From CAYUVH01 sp964448135 (GTDB taxonomy: Bacteria > Verrucomicrobiota > Verrucomicrobiia > Limisphaerales > UBA8199): a stretch of 28,546 bases of DNA. Below are positions 1 to 7,885 of the stretch, piece after piece. Within the stretch, counting starts at the first letter, position 1, and every line of letters begins with the position of its first letter. Below the pieces are notes generated by a model. That model was given only the letters and a program-made list of their open reading frames with translations. It was not told the DNA's origin and searched no databases. Location of the stretch: contig CAYUVH010000028.1 in NCBI GenBank assembly GCA_964448135.1, positions 1 through 28,546 on the forward strand. Direction: 5' to 3'. The position numbers and the translations under genes are program-made.

Positions 1-60
1 AAGCCGCGGGGGGGGGGGGTTTTGTTTTGGGGGGGGGGGGGGGGCCCCCCCGCCGCCGGG
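1..60. other. G/C homopolymer window edge, likely unreliable sequence
   Basis: The first 60 bases are nearly all G runs broken by short T runs, then C runs. This is unlike any other part of the window. Such runs at a sequence end usually mark low-quality or chimeric assembly, so any reading frame that crosses them should not be trusted. This is inference from composition. Confidence 0.6.
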
Positions 61-204
61 GGCCACGCCGAAGCGCGGACACCAAACGGAGGGGGCAGAC
101 CCGGCACCGGCAAAACCGTATTGCGGGCCGCCCGCGGCGGACGGTTCCTCTTCCAATTCCGTCACGGGCGGCCGCAAAATTCCAAAATTCAACAAAACAT
201 TCAT
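1..204 (-). CDS. Open frame downstream of ftsL, partial at window edge
   Basis: An ATG at 202-204, 17 nt after the ftsL-like stop, opens a frame of 68 codons to the window edge with no stop. The first residues read MNVLLNFGILRPPVTELEEE, followed by Gly/Pro-rich sequence. In most bacteria the next dcw gene here would be ftsI (septal transpeptidase), but nothing seen matches an FtsI N-terminus (no early membrane segment). The last third runs through the suspicious homopolymer edge, so it may be an artefact or the start of an unrecognised gene. Position in the cluster is its only support. Confidence 0.2.
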   Translation of the reverse strand, partial: MNVLLNFGILRPPVTELEEEPSAAGGPQYGFAGAGSAPSVWCPRFGVAPGGGGAPPPPPKQNPPPPRL

Positions 205-221
205 GGTCGTGGTGTGGCGCT

Positions 222-590
222 TCATTTCACACTCTGGGCGACGTAAGGGCCTTCGACTTCCGGGCGCGCGGGCTCAACGACCGGCTCCGGAAGCTGCCAG
301 ACTTGCGAGGGCGCGGGAGCGACCAGGCCGAGCTGCAACTTTTTGATCTGGGCTTCCAGATAAAGCGGTGAACGCAGCGTCGCCAGATTCTTGCGCAGCT
401 TGTCGTTCTGCTTTTCCACTTCCACCAGCCGCTGCTCGCGCTTCTTGATCTCCTGGCCCAGATCGAAAATACGGTCCTTCTGCCACACGTAACCGATGCC
501 GGAACCGCCAATCAGGAGGCACAGTCCGAAGGCCTTCAAGGCCGGCCCAAACCGGGCCGCCGCCGACCGATATTTTTTATTCCGAGCCAT
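222..590 (-). CDS. ftsL: FtsL/FtsB-like septum protein
   Basis: A 122-residue bitopic protein with a short basic cytoplasmic tail (MARNKKYR), one membrane helix at about residues 17-36 (KAFGLCLLIGGSGIGYV), then a charged coiled coil at about 40-75 (EIKKREQRLVEVEKQNDKL) and a Pro-rich tail. This is the architecture of FtsL and FtsB/DivIC, which form the periplasmic coiled-coil complex that activates septal peptidoglycan synthesis with FtsQ, FtsW and FtsI. It sits 38 nt after rsmH on the same strand, the normal place of ftsL in dcw clusters, which is why I prefer FtsL over FtsB. Sequence identity in this family is very low, so the call depends on shape and position. The ATG follows a weak GAAG motif. 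Confidence 0.7.
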   Translation of the reverse strand: MARNKKYRSAAARFGPALKAFGLCLLIGGSGIGYVWQKDRIFDLGQEIKKREQRLVEVEKQNDKLRKNLATLRSPLYLEAQIKKLQLGLVAPAPSQVWQLPEPVVEPARPEVEGPYVAQSVK

Positions 591-628
591 CGCTTCTGAT
601 TCCCGCTGATTTTCCGACCCGCTCCGCC

Positions 629-1552
629 TTATACGGAGCGCAATTTTTCCATTACCCTGAGCTGGGCGCTGCGGCTGCGGGGATTGGCGTCCATCTCCGC
701 CGCTTCCGGCATCTGCGCTTTTCTCGACACGAGGCGTAACTCAGGCGCGCGCGGCACACGTAACTCCGGAACATCCGATCCTCCGCCGAATGTGTAATCC
801 CGCGCCCGCGCGCGCCCGAAATTCTTCACCAGCGCGGCTTCCGAGCCTTGAAAGCTCAAAACCGCCAGGCGTCCACCGACTTTTAAAACCTTCAGCGCCC
901 CGACCAAACCCCGTTCCAAAGAACCCAGCTCGTCATTCACGGCCACCCGCAGTGATTGAAAAACTTTGGTGGCCGGGTGTGTCCGTCCACGCCGCGGCGA
1001 CATCCGCTCGATGCACGCCGCCAGTTGCCCGGTCGTCTCGAAGCGCCGGCTCGCGCGCTCGCGCACAATCCCGCGCGCAAATCGCCGCGAATCCCGCTCA
1101 TCGCCAAATTCCCAAAAAATCCGCGCCAGTTCCTGCTCGTCGGCTTCGTTCACGAGGTCGGCGGCGCGCATCCCCTGCTCCGGGTTCATTCGCATGTCTA
1201 AAGGGCCGTCGCGCATAAAGCCAAAACCGCGTTCCGCATCGTCCAACTGCCAACTGCTAATTCCGAGGTCCAAAAAAATCCCGTCACAGCTCTCGGCCGG
1301 CAGCCAATCCACCAGCTCCGCATAATTCCCCTGCCGCAATTCGAACCGCCCGGCGTATTCCGCCAGTCGCGCCCGCGCCCGCTCAACTGCGGTGCCATCG
1401 CGATCGCACCCGAACAGTCTGCCCGTCGGTGAGCTCGCCGCCAGGATTGCGGCGGCGTGCCCAGCGCCACCGAGCGTCCCGTCTGCGTAGAAGCCGTCCG
1501 GCCTCGGTTTCAGCGCCTCCAGGACGCTCGCCACCATTACCGGCGTATGCAT
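629..1552 (-). CDS. rsmH: 16S rRNA m4C1402 methyltransferase RsmH (MraW)
   Basis: A 307-residue S-adenosylmethionine-dependent methyltransferase that N4-methylates C1402 in the decoding centre of 16S rRNA. It is close to the family's usual length of 300-315. Visible motifs are the N-terminal HTPVM, the SAM-binding loop DGTLGGAGH (residues about 24-32), DLGISSWQLD (about 95-104), the GFGFMRDGPLDMRM block, HPATKVFQSLRVAVNDEL and the C-terminal NPRSRSAQLRVMEKL. An AGGGG sits 3-7 nt before the ATG. Oddity: the near-invariant SFHSLEDR motif reads LSFQGSEAALVKNF, and the usual Cys of DCTLGGGGH is Gly. It lies 37 nt after the unknown gene and 38 nt before ftsL, so it is probably cotranscribed. Confidence 0.95.
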   Translation of the reverse strand: MHTPVMVASVLEALKPRPDGFYADGTLGGAGHAAAILAASSPTGRLFGCDRDGTAVERARARLAEYAGRFELRQGNYAELVDWLPAESCDGIFLDLGISSWQLDDAERGFGFMRDGPLDMRMNPEQGMRAADLVNEADEQELARIFWEFGDERDSRRFARGIVRERASRRFETTGQLAACIERMSPRRGRTHPATKVFQSLRVAVNDELGSLERGLVGALKVLKVGGRLAVLSFQGSEAALVKNFGRARARDYTFGGGSDVPELRVPRAPELRLVSRKAQMPEAAEMDANPRSRSAQLRVMEKLRSV

Positions 1553-1589
1553 CAGCCCCTGCGCTCCGCATCGGGCGCTCGACGCTCAT

Positions 1590-2240
1590 TCACGATCGCC
1601 CTGCGCCAAAGAACATTGTCATCCGGCCCCAGCGGCTCTCCGCGCCCTCGCGCGGCGCCGGTTCCGGCTTCACTTCCGCTTCCGCCACTGGCTCAGCCAC
1701 CGGCTTCGGCTCGGCCACCGGCCGGCTCACCGGTTTCACTTCCAGGTCGGCGTCGCTCAAATCATTCCGCATGACCTTCACCAAGTCCAAAGACAGCTCG
1801 CCCTGCACCGGGCCCGGCGTGCGCCGCTCAAGGGAGCGCGCGGGTTGCGCCGGCTTCCGCGAAAACAGGCTCGCGGGCCAAAGACTCTTCAGGCCAAATC
1901 CAGTCGTGCGCCGGGCGCTGCCGGTGCCCGTGGGCGAAGGCGCCGGGGTCTTGGCAGCTGGACCATTACCTATATTGGTACTCGCCGGCTGCTCCGCTGC
2001 TTTGCTCGCAAACGGACTGGTCGGCGGGCTCACCTTTTCAGGTTCCGGGACCACGACCGGCAGCGGCGCGACGACCGGTTCTACATCCGGCACTGGCTTG
2101 GCCTTCCAAGCGGTATCAAATGGATTCTTGCCCGAGCCGAACTGCGGCAACAGCCGCTGCTTGGTCACGCGGTAACGGCCCGTCTGCTGGTCGCCGCTCA
2201 CCCAGCTTCTTCCCGCCGTCAAAAATCGCATCAGGCTCAT
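1590..2240 (-). CDS. Unknown Pro/Ala/Val-rich protein inserted in the dcw cluster
   Basis: A 216-residue protein between mraZ and rsmH, where most bacteria have no gene. It starts only 4 nt after the mraZ stop, so it is almost certainly in the same transcript. Three parts are visible: a conserved-looking basic head (MSLMRFLTAGRSWVSG, then RYRVTKQRLLPQFGS); a long low-complexity middle rich in Pro, Val, Ala and Glu; and a short ordered patch (QGELSLDLVKVMRNDLSDAD) before another Pro/Glu run and a basic end (RWGRMTMFFGAGRS). There is no signal peptide or membrane helix. I recall similar proteins at this place in other Verrucomicrobiota genomes but cannot name a function. A division-linked adaptor is a guess from position only. 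Confidence 0.8.
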   Translation of the reverse strand: MSLMRFLTAGRSWVSGDQQTGRYRVTKQRLLPQFGSGKNPFDTAWKAKPVPDVEPVVAPLPVVVPEPEKVSPPTSPFASKAAEQPASTNIGNGPAAKTPAPSPTGTGSARRTTGFGLKSLWPASLFSRKPAQPARSLERRTPGPVQGELSLDLVKVMRNDLSDADLEVKPVSRPVAEPKPVAEPVAEAEVKPEPAPREGAESRWGRMTMFFGAGRS

Positions 2241-2244
2241 AGGT

Positions 2245-2709
2245 TTATTCCATCAGCTTAAAGGCTTCCTGGGCCATCACTGCATCCGTCGTCTTCACGT
2301 GGCTGTACCGGTCGGGACTCCAGATTTCGAACCGGTCCAACAAACCAACCAAAATCGCTTCGTCCTTCAGACCGGCGGCCTTCGCCATGTCTTCAGGGAT
2401 GCAAATGCGTCCCACGCGGTCCAACGCCACCTGCACCGACTCGCTGCCAATGAACCGCTTCAGGACCACTTTGTTCGGATCCGAATTCGGCATCGCGTCG
2501 ATGTCCTTCATCAACTTCGCCATCTGCTCCGGCGGCAGCACACGCAAGCAGGGGCCCTCTTTCGCCTTCGGCCACAAAATCAGCGTCAGCTCGCAACCCG
2601 CTTCGTCGGGTCTCCACTTCGCGGGAATCTGCACCCGCCGTTTCGGGTCGAGTCCATGGCGGTAGAGCGAATTGTAGTACCGGGGCTGTACTGTTTCGTT
2701 CGCTGACAT
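2245..2709 (-). CDS. mraZ: Division and cell wall cluster regulator MraZ
   Basis: A 154-residue protein with the two SpoVT/AbrB-type half-domains of MraZ: HGLDPKRRVQIPAKWR near residue 18 and VALDRVGRICIPEDMAKAAG near residue 93, each with the D-x-K/V-G-R core. MraZ forms a ring and represses the dcw promoter by binding tandem TGGG boxes. Four such boxes lie upstream of this gene, so autoregulation can be read directly. It heads the minus-strand cluster mraZ - unknown - rsmH - ftsL-like, with only 4 nt to the next gene. The ATG at 2709 has no clear Shine-Dalgarno site. Family length (about 145-155) fits. Confidence 0.95.
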   Translation of the reverse strand: MSANETVQPRYYNSLYRHGLDPKRRVQIPAKWRPDEAGCELTLILWPKAKEGPCLRVLPPEQMAKLMKDIDAMPNSDPNKVVLKRFIGSESVQVALDRVGRICIPEDMAKAAGLKDEAILVGLLDRFEIWSPDRYSHVKTTDAVMAQEAFKLME

Positions 2710-2769
2710 TTTTGTTCACACACCGATTTTCTGCTCACCGCAACCTGCTCTTGCATTAATAACACTCGA

Positions 2770-2797
2770 ATAATACCACTGCCCCACTGCGCCCCAA
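2770..2797 (-). promoter_or_regulatory. Predicted mraZ promoter
   Basis: On the minus strand TTGGGG (2797-2792) and TATTAT (2775-2770) are separated by 16 nt and could be -35 and -10 elements. The -10 lies about 60 nt before the mraZ ATG. Two MraZ boxes fall inside this promoter, as expected for repression. A second -35-like TTGACT lies further upstream (about 2825-2820) but lacks a good -10 at the right distance. Confidence 0.5.
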
Positions 2798-2816
2798 GTT
2801 TTTCCACTTTCCCCCA
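2782..2816 (-). promoter_or_regulatory. MraZ box array, four TGG repeats at 10-bp spacing
   Basis: Read on the minus strand, TGG begins at 2816, 2806, 2796 and 2786, a strict 10-bp (one helical turn) period. The units are TGGGG, TGGAA, TGGGG and TGGGG. MraZ is known to bind tandem TGGGN repeats separated by 5 nt just upstream of its own gene, which is exactly this arrangement. A further off-phase TGG occurs at 2778. The second box is degenerate. Confidence 0.85.
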
Positions 2817-3162
2817 CCTTAAGTCAATAGTTTATTTCGCCAAGTTATTCAAATGTTATTAACAATGCTCCCGAGGGCCGTGAGTTTCCTCCAGATTTGC
2901 AGGGGTTTTAGCAATCCTCGCCTATTCGTGCTGTAAGCGGATGCCTCTGTGGGCAGGAATTTCGCCGTCGACTCCCCGTCAGGTCTCATACCCCACACAG
3001 CCCCACTCCGCCGCAAAAATGGAAAAGCCTTCCCCAAAATCGCGCGAGATTTCGAGACCGACTACAATATATAGTGGCGTCTGTAAGAGTCAGGCACTAG
3101 GCCCGGTAGTATTCTCGAAAAAACTTCAGCCTTTAGCCCTAAACACTTAGCCTTTGAGAACC
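2817..3162. other. Intergenic region between divergent mraZ and AI-2E gene
   Basis: About 350 nt without a convincing gene. It is more AT-rich than the flanks, especially 2820-2870, and should hold the upstream part of the mraZ promoter and the promoter of the plus-strand membrane protein. A TACAAT at 3063-3068 could be a -10 for the latter, but no matching -35 is visible. No hairpin or repeat stands out. Confidence 0.5.
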
Positions 3163-4254
3163 ATGTCCGCTCCAAACCCAAGCCCACAAGCCAACCAGGC
3201 GCGATTCGACCGCGCGTTGGGACTCGGCATTTTAGCGCTCTTGCTGGTGGGATGCCTGCTGGTCCTGCTGCCGTTTCTTTCATCTTTGCTGTGGGCAGTG
3301 GTGTTGTGCGCTTCGCTGTGGCCGTTTTATCGGCGCGTGCTGGCAATGGTGCGACAACGACGCACGATCGCAGCTCTGATCATGACGCTCGCCATCACCC
3401 TGGCGTTGCTCGCGCCATTTGTGATCGTCGGTTTCACGCTCGCGGACAATGTAAAAGCGTTGAGCACGGCAGTCCGGCAATGGCTCGACGCGGGACCGCC
3501 GGCAGCCCCGCAGTGGCTGGCGCGCATTCCCATGATCGGCGCGCAAGCAACGGAATACTGGAACAACGTGGCGAGCGACACCGCGCGGCTCGGCGCGGAT
3601 TTGAAAGGCGGCATCGAACCCGTTGCGCAATGGTTGCTCGGCGCGGGTTTCAAAATGGGTCGCGGCATCCTGCAACTCGCGCTCAGCGTGTTCATTGCAT
3701 TTTTTCTTTTTCGCGACGGCGCCAGCGCGGTCGAAGGTCTGCGCAAAGGCGCGCAGCGAATTGCGGGCGAGCGCGGACATCGCATGCTGCAACTTGCGTT
3801 GGATACCATCCGCAGCGTGGTGTACGGCATTCTGGGAACAGCGCTGGTGCAGGGCGCGCTGGCCGGAGTGGGATTTTTTATCGCCGGCGTTCCCGGCGCG
3901 ACGTTGCTGGCGCTGCTGACATTTTTTCTCTCCGTGATGCCGGTCGGTCCGCCGCTGGTGTGGATTCCCGCTTCGATCTGGCTGTATCACCAGGGCCACA
4001 CCGGCTGGGCGATTTTCATGTTCATTTGGGGCATCGGCGTGAGCAGCGTGGACAACGTGGTAAAGCCCTGGTTGATCAGCCGCGGCAGCGCCCTGCCCTT
4101 TCTGCTGATTTTCTTCGGCGTGATTGGCGGCGCGCTGGCCTTTGGTTTTATCGGCGTTTTCCTCGGTCCGACTATGCTGGCGGTGGGCTATCGCTTGCTC
4201 CAGGAGTGGTCGAGTCTCCGGCGCGCTGAAGCAGAAGTCGCGCAGGAACTTTAA
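3163..4254 (+). CDS. AI-2E/PerM family membrane transporter
   Basis: A 363-residue polytopic protein of the AI-2E transporter-like family (PerM/YdiK/TqsA). Two membrane helices open the protein (about residues 17-55) and a third (LALLAPFVIVGFTL) follows near 75-95. A soluble amphipathic stretch comes next, then helices around 165-185, 210-240, 245-265, 275-300 and 305-345, ending in the family-typical GFIGVFLGPTMLAVGYRLL. Members export autoinducer-2 or act as Na+/H+ antiporters, and the substrate cannot be read from sequence. The ATG at 3163 is preferred over an in-frame TTG 9 nt earlier; no clear Shine-Dalgarno site is seen with either. The gene stands alone and ends beside an inverted repeat shared with the next gene. 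Confidence 0.9.
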   Translation: MSAPNPSPQANQARFDRALGLGILALLLVGCLLVLLPFLSSLLWAVVLCASLWPFYRRVLAMVRQRRTIAALIMTLAITLALLAPFVIVGFTLADNVKALSTAVRQWLDAGPPAAPQWLARIPMIGAQATEYWNNVASDTARLGADLKGGIEPVAQWLLGAGFKMGRGILQLALSVFIAFFLFRDGASAVEGLRKGAQRIAGERGHRMLQLALDTIRSVVYGILGTALVQGALAGVGFFIAGVPGATLLALLTFFLSVMPVGPPLVWIPASIWLYHQGHTGWAIFMFIWGIGVSSVDNVVKPWLISRGSALPFLLIFFGVIGGALAFGFIGVFLGPTMLAVGYRLLQEWSSLRRAEAEVAQEL

Positions 4255-4279
4255 GAGCTTATCGCTTAAGGCAGGCTAA

Positions 4280-4353
4280 CGGAGCGCCGGTCTCTGAACG
4301 GGCGATTTACCGCAATGCTCCATCAACGCGCCTGTTCAGAGACGGGCGCTCCG
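4280..4353. repeat. 25-bp inverted repeat (REP-like), 24-nt loop
   Basis: The left arm (4280-4304, starting CGGAGCGCCGGTCTCTGAAC) and right arm (4329-4353) are reverse complements over 25 bp with two mismatches. It lies between the convergent AI-2E and secreted-protein genes and could act as a two-way terminator, though no T-run follows. The right arm overlaps the last codons of the 4323-5897 gene and encodes its final residues (GGAPVSEQAR). This looks like a dispersed palindromic repeat rather than a unique terminator. Confidence 0.75.
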
Positions 4354-5897
4354 CCCAGACCGGCCAGCCGCGGATCACTCAAATCCAGGCGATACATGAT
4401 CTGGTTGTAATCGTAGTAGGGTGTCGCGTGCGGATTTCCGGAGAACGTATTGACGTAACTTCCCTCCAGGTAAATCACGCGCCCACCTTCGCGATCAAGG
4501 AAAGGATGTTGCGTGGGGTTATAAAAATCGTGCGCGTCATGGGCCTTGTTCGCATGCGTGATGATTTTGCGCGCCTTGATCCACGGTCCTTCCGGACGAT
4601 CCGCTTCGCTGTACCAGATTTCGCCAAGCATCGTCGCCCCCATGGATTCAGCGGCAATCATGACGTAGCGCTGCCGATAGTCGTTCCAAAAACAGGAACA
4701 GTTGCCCAGTAGGATTGGTTTGCCGGTCTCGGCGTCCTCCAGTCGGAATGGCGATTCGTCGCGCTTCATCAGACCCGCTTTTATCAATCTCTGCTGATCG
4801 GCGGGAAACAGCGGCGACGTATCTCGTTTCCAACCCCAGACCAACTTCCCGTCGGCATCGCGCTCGAGTTCGGGATTTTCCTTTCGCGCATAATGCGTGC
4901 CGGGACGCAGGCAGGTGTAGGCCTCATGACTTGCGGGATCCAGAAACGATTTCAAATCCGCGCGGAAACGAGCCACCGGATAGCCCGCCGTGAAATACAC
5001 GAAGCCCGCGTCGTTGGTTCCGTGAGCGCGAAAGGGATAGCCGATGAAATGCGATTCCTGCTTGAGCGGCAACTCCTTGAGCTTGTCGAATTGCCGGGTG
5101 GTGTCGTTCCAAAGGACGAAGCCGGCTTCAAGCACTTCACCCAATCCGCGCCGGCGGTGGAAGAACGCCGCCATGCGTTCGCGCCCCGTCTCATCGGGCA
5201 CGACCACGAGGCACGCCAACCATACGACCCCTTCACCCTTCATCGGCGCCATCTCACGCGCAAAGCCATCGCGGTTGGTGAAATAGGCAAGGTTGAACCC
5301 TATGTCCGGGTCGATTTTTGCAGGCGGCGGTGTGGTCGCGCCCGTCATGTGGAAATTGCCCAGCGGATAAGACAGCCGCGAGGTATCGCCGTAGAGCCAG
5401 TAAACATTTCCCTGATAAATCGCTGTGAGAATCCCGTCCTGCCCCGTCACCTCCGCGTCCAACAATGGCTGCGCGATGGGGACCTTTTTTCCCAAGAGGA
5501 TTGAATCCCGATAAATCCCCTGCCCCGTGATCCGGTAAAGGCGCTCGGCGATATTGACGCGCTTGATCTTCAGCGTGACCTGCGTGCCCGGTTTCGTTTC
5601 GAGCACCCTGCCCACCGAGCCGAAACCATCCTTCGGAAACTCGTAACCGTGACTGGTAATTCCGAAATACACTTTTCGATTCATCAGGCCGGGTTCGAAA
5701 AATGCCACCCAGCCGGCGGAATCAGTGTAATACGCAACATTGCTCGTCGTCTTGAGTTCAACCATCGGCACCCCACGGCCGGTGTCCTCATCCACGACCT
5801 GAATGCCGAAATAGTGATTGGGAACAGCGAAGGAGGCTCCGAAGCAACTCATGGCACCCCAGAGCAAAATTGGGATGTAAAACAACTTTCGAATCAC
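4323..5897 (-). CDS. Secreted beta-propeller-like protein of unknown function
   Basis: A 524-residue exported protein. The N-terminus MIRKLFYIPILLWGAMSCFG is a signal peptide (the start is GTG; no ATG alternative keeps it whole). Residues about 30-110 resemble a carboxypeptidase-regulatory/CNA-B-like beta fold (IQVVDEDTGRGVPMVELKTT). The rest has repeated W/Y-G-D and F-Y-x-x-T-Q-H-P blocks (YWLYGDTSRLSYPLGNFHM, DFYNPTQHPFLDREGG, VIYLEGSYVNTFSG), which suggest a five-bladed propeller of the DUF4185 or glycosidase-like kind. No catalytic residues can be assigned. The last ten residues come from an inverted repeat. It lies 107 nt downstream of the di-heme cytochrome gene on the same strand. Confidence 0.8.
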   Translation of the reverse strand: MIRKLFYIPILLWGAMSCFGASFAVPNHYFGIQVVDEDTGRGVPMVELKTTSNVAYYTDSAGWVAFFEPGLMNRKVYFGITSHGYEFPKDGFGSVGRVLETKPGTQVTLKIKRVNIAERLYRITGQGIYRDSILLGKKVPIAQPLLDAEVTGQDGILTAIYQGNVYWLYGDTSRLSYPLGNFHMTGATTPPPAKIDPDIGFNLAYFTNRDGFAREMAPMKGEGVVWLACLVVVPDETGRERMAAFFHRRRGLGEVLEAGFVLWNDTTRQFDKLKELPLKQESHFIGYPFRAHGTNDAGFVYFTAGYPVARFRADLKSFLDPASHEAYTCLRPGTHYARKENPELERDADGKLVWGWKRDTSPLFPADQQRLIKAGLMKRDESPFRLEDAETGKPILLGNCSCFWNDYRQRYVMIAAESMGATMLGEIWYSEADRPEGPWIKARKIITHANKAHDAHDFYNPTQHPFLDREGGRVIYLEGSYVNTFSGNPHATPYYDYNQIMYRLDLSDPRLAGLGGAPVSEQAR

Positions 5898-6004
5898 CTT
5901 GGGAGAATGGCCGCTGAGATTCCGGAAGCCAAGCCGGCAATCCAGACGCAGGGTCCCTCCTTAGCTCTGCTTCCAACAGGATGCCCCCCGGGGATTTTTT
6001 TCGC

Positions 6005-7648
6005 CTACTTGGACTTTAGAAACTCAATCAAATCCGCTTTCTCCGCGGCGGCGAGTTTCGTTCCGTAATCGTGTCCGGAATTCGAACTCGCCGGGACGCT
6101 CGTATCCAGCAGAAAGGATCCCGCATCCGTGTATCCCATCGCTCCGGTATCGTAGATCTTCGAACCGCGATGAAAAGTCTTGGCGCGCTCGGTGGGCGCG
6201 GTCAGCAATTCCTGCATCGTCCGCACCGAGCCGTTGTGAAGATAAGGCGAGCGGGCCCAAACGCCGGCCAGGTTGCACGCCCAGTATTTCTCCGTGCTCC
6301 GGATCGCGGGCTCCTTCGGTGGCGTATAACCGGTCGCCTTCAATTCGGCCAGGAATGTGTTGAACCGCCCGGCTGCTTCGGGGGTGAAGAGCTTCGCGCG
6401 CAACGGATCGGCGCCGACGTCGGCCACGCTGTATAATTGCGCGTCGCTCATCTGCGAGCCGTCGTGGCAGGAGGCGCACTGCGCTTTGTAATGCGCCTCG
6501 CCGCGTTTCGACGCCGCCTCGTCGATGGCGAACGGGTATTTAGGTGCACGAATTTTTTCCGACAGGTCGGTCTGGCGTTTGATATTCGCAAAATCCAACA
6601 GCGCGTGTTTTTCCACCAACGGAGCGCCCAGGCCGATGGACGCAAGCAGATTGCGGCCGAGCGGGGATTGGGTGTTGCCGTCCCAATGGACCCAATGGCG
6701 CTCCTCGAGGTTCCAGACCAATCCGTATTTGACCGGCGTGGGCTGCGTCACCACGCCGAAGAGCACGGCCGAGAGCAGGCCGAAGGCGTCATTGCGTCCG
6801 GGGCCGGAGGGCGGCGGGGCTTGCGCGGGCGGTTCGTCGGGCAGATGCAGTGAGGCGCGCATATTGTGAAAGAGTTTCAACATGGCCTGGGCGGTCACCG
6901 CCAGATTGACTCCTTCGGTGAATTTTCGCCGATTCAAATGCAGTTCATCCTCGCCAATGATGTAAAGCTTTCCGGTTCCCGGGCTGTTGGTGCCCATGGG
7001 AACGGCCGCCATTTCCACCGAGATGTTTGCCTGCTGGCGCTGCCACTCGAGTTCGAACAGCGATTTGTTGTGTTCACCGTTCACGGCATCGTCTTCCATC
7101 AGGTAGGCCTCCAGAAAATGTTTCATGTTCATGGGGTCCTGCGTGCGGAAAGTCGAGACGATGATGGCGCCGAAGAATCCCTCGGCGTCGAAATGGCTGC
7201 TCACTCCCAACACCCGCACCGGCGCACCGCCGTTCACGGGAGTGATTTCCGCGGAGTGACAGGCGGCGCAATTAACCCCCACCGAAGGCAATCCGCCCAG
7301 GTGCGTCACCGGCCGGCGGCTGAAACCGATTGGCCAGCCGTATTGCGTGTCCTGGATCACGCCGAGATTACTGAAGTCGGGATTCGGGAAAAGGTCCGGG
7401 TACGTCCGCATGAAGGCGCGGAGGACCGTCACGGGCACGATCTCGGTGCTCATCGAGCCGTGCAGAAAAAATTCCCGGTCTTCCGACGACCACGTGGGAG
7501 TCTGCGCTGATTCGACCTCGCCCGCCGGCGCGACCTGGGAGGTAACGGGTGCCGGCACCGGGTGTTCGGGAGGCTTCGAAGTACAAGAAACCATGCACGC
7601 CAACAAGCCAAGGCCGCACCCTGCCGCGCTGATACTTCTGGGAGTCAT
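6005..7648 (-). CDS. Di-heme c-type cytochrome, RoxA/cytochrome c peroxidase-like lipoprotein
   Basis: A 547-residue exported redox protein with two covalent heme sites, CAACH (about residue 126) and CASCH (about residue 391). The sequences around them (GVNCAACHSAEI; GEAHYKAQCASCHDGSQ) and the distal block ARSPYLHNGSVRTMQELL are typical of the di-heme cytochrome c peroxidase and rubber oxygenase RoxA superfamily. I place it nearer RoxA because of its length and the KYWACNLAGVWARSP region. I start at the ATG at 7648 because it gives a short hydrophobic leader ending MVSC, a near-lipobox. A longer frame to 7765 would bury that leader. The substrate is unknown. The gene is divergent from the prepilin gene. 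Confidence 0.85.
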   Translation of the reverse strand: MTPRSISAAGCGLGLLACMVSCTSKPPEHPVPAPVTSQVAPAGEVESAQTPTWSSEDREFFLHGSMSTEIVPVTVLRAFMRTYPDLFPNPDFSNLGVIQDTQYGWPIGFSRRPVTHLGGLPSVGVNCAACHSAEITPVNGGAPVRVLGVSSHFDAEGFFGAIIVSTFRTQDPMNMKHFLEAYLMEDDAVNGEHNKSLFELEWQRQQANISVEMAAVPMGTNSPGTGKLYIIGEDELHLNRRKFTEGVNLAVTAQAMLKLFHNMRASLHLPDEPPAQAPPPSGPGRNDAFGLLSAVLFGVVTQPTPVKYGLVWNLEERHWVHWDGNTQSPLGRNLLASIGLGAPLVEKHALLDFANIKRQTDLSEKIRAPKYPFAIDEAASKRGEAHYKAQCASCHDGSQMSDAQLYSVADVGADPLRAKLFTPEAAGRFNTFLAELKATGYTPPKEPAIRSTEKYWACNLAGVWARSPYLHNGSVRTMQELLTAPTERAKTFHRGSKIYDTGAMGYTDAGSFLLDTSVPASSNSGHDYGTKLAAAEKADLIEFLKSK

Positions 7649-7885
7649 GGGCGGAAAATAGCACATCAGAGGGCCAAGTAAAGTTGGTCCGCGGAGGGGA
7701 AAACCGGAAACGCTTGGTTCAAAGACCGCACGCTTTTTGAGAAAGGCGGAGGTGGGCTGCATCACATGTTCATGTTAGTGGCAAAATTGTTACGATCAGC
7801 GCAAGATCGGGTGACCATTCGTTTGCTGCTCCCCCGGCAGTATGCGGGCGCTCACTGTAAAATCAGTTCCGAACACCTACATGCT

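Noticed and set aside
3280..3999. 239-codon minus-strand frame
   Set aside because: His/Gln/Arg-rich shadow of the AI-2E family gene.
7649..7885. Promoter or riboswitch between the divergent cytochrome and prepilin genes
   Set aside because: I searched by eye for -35/-10 pairs and conserved stems and found none convincing.
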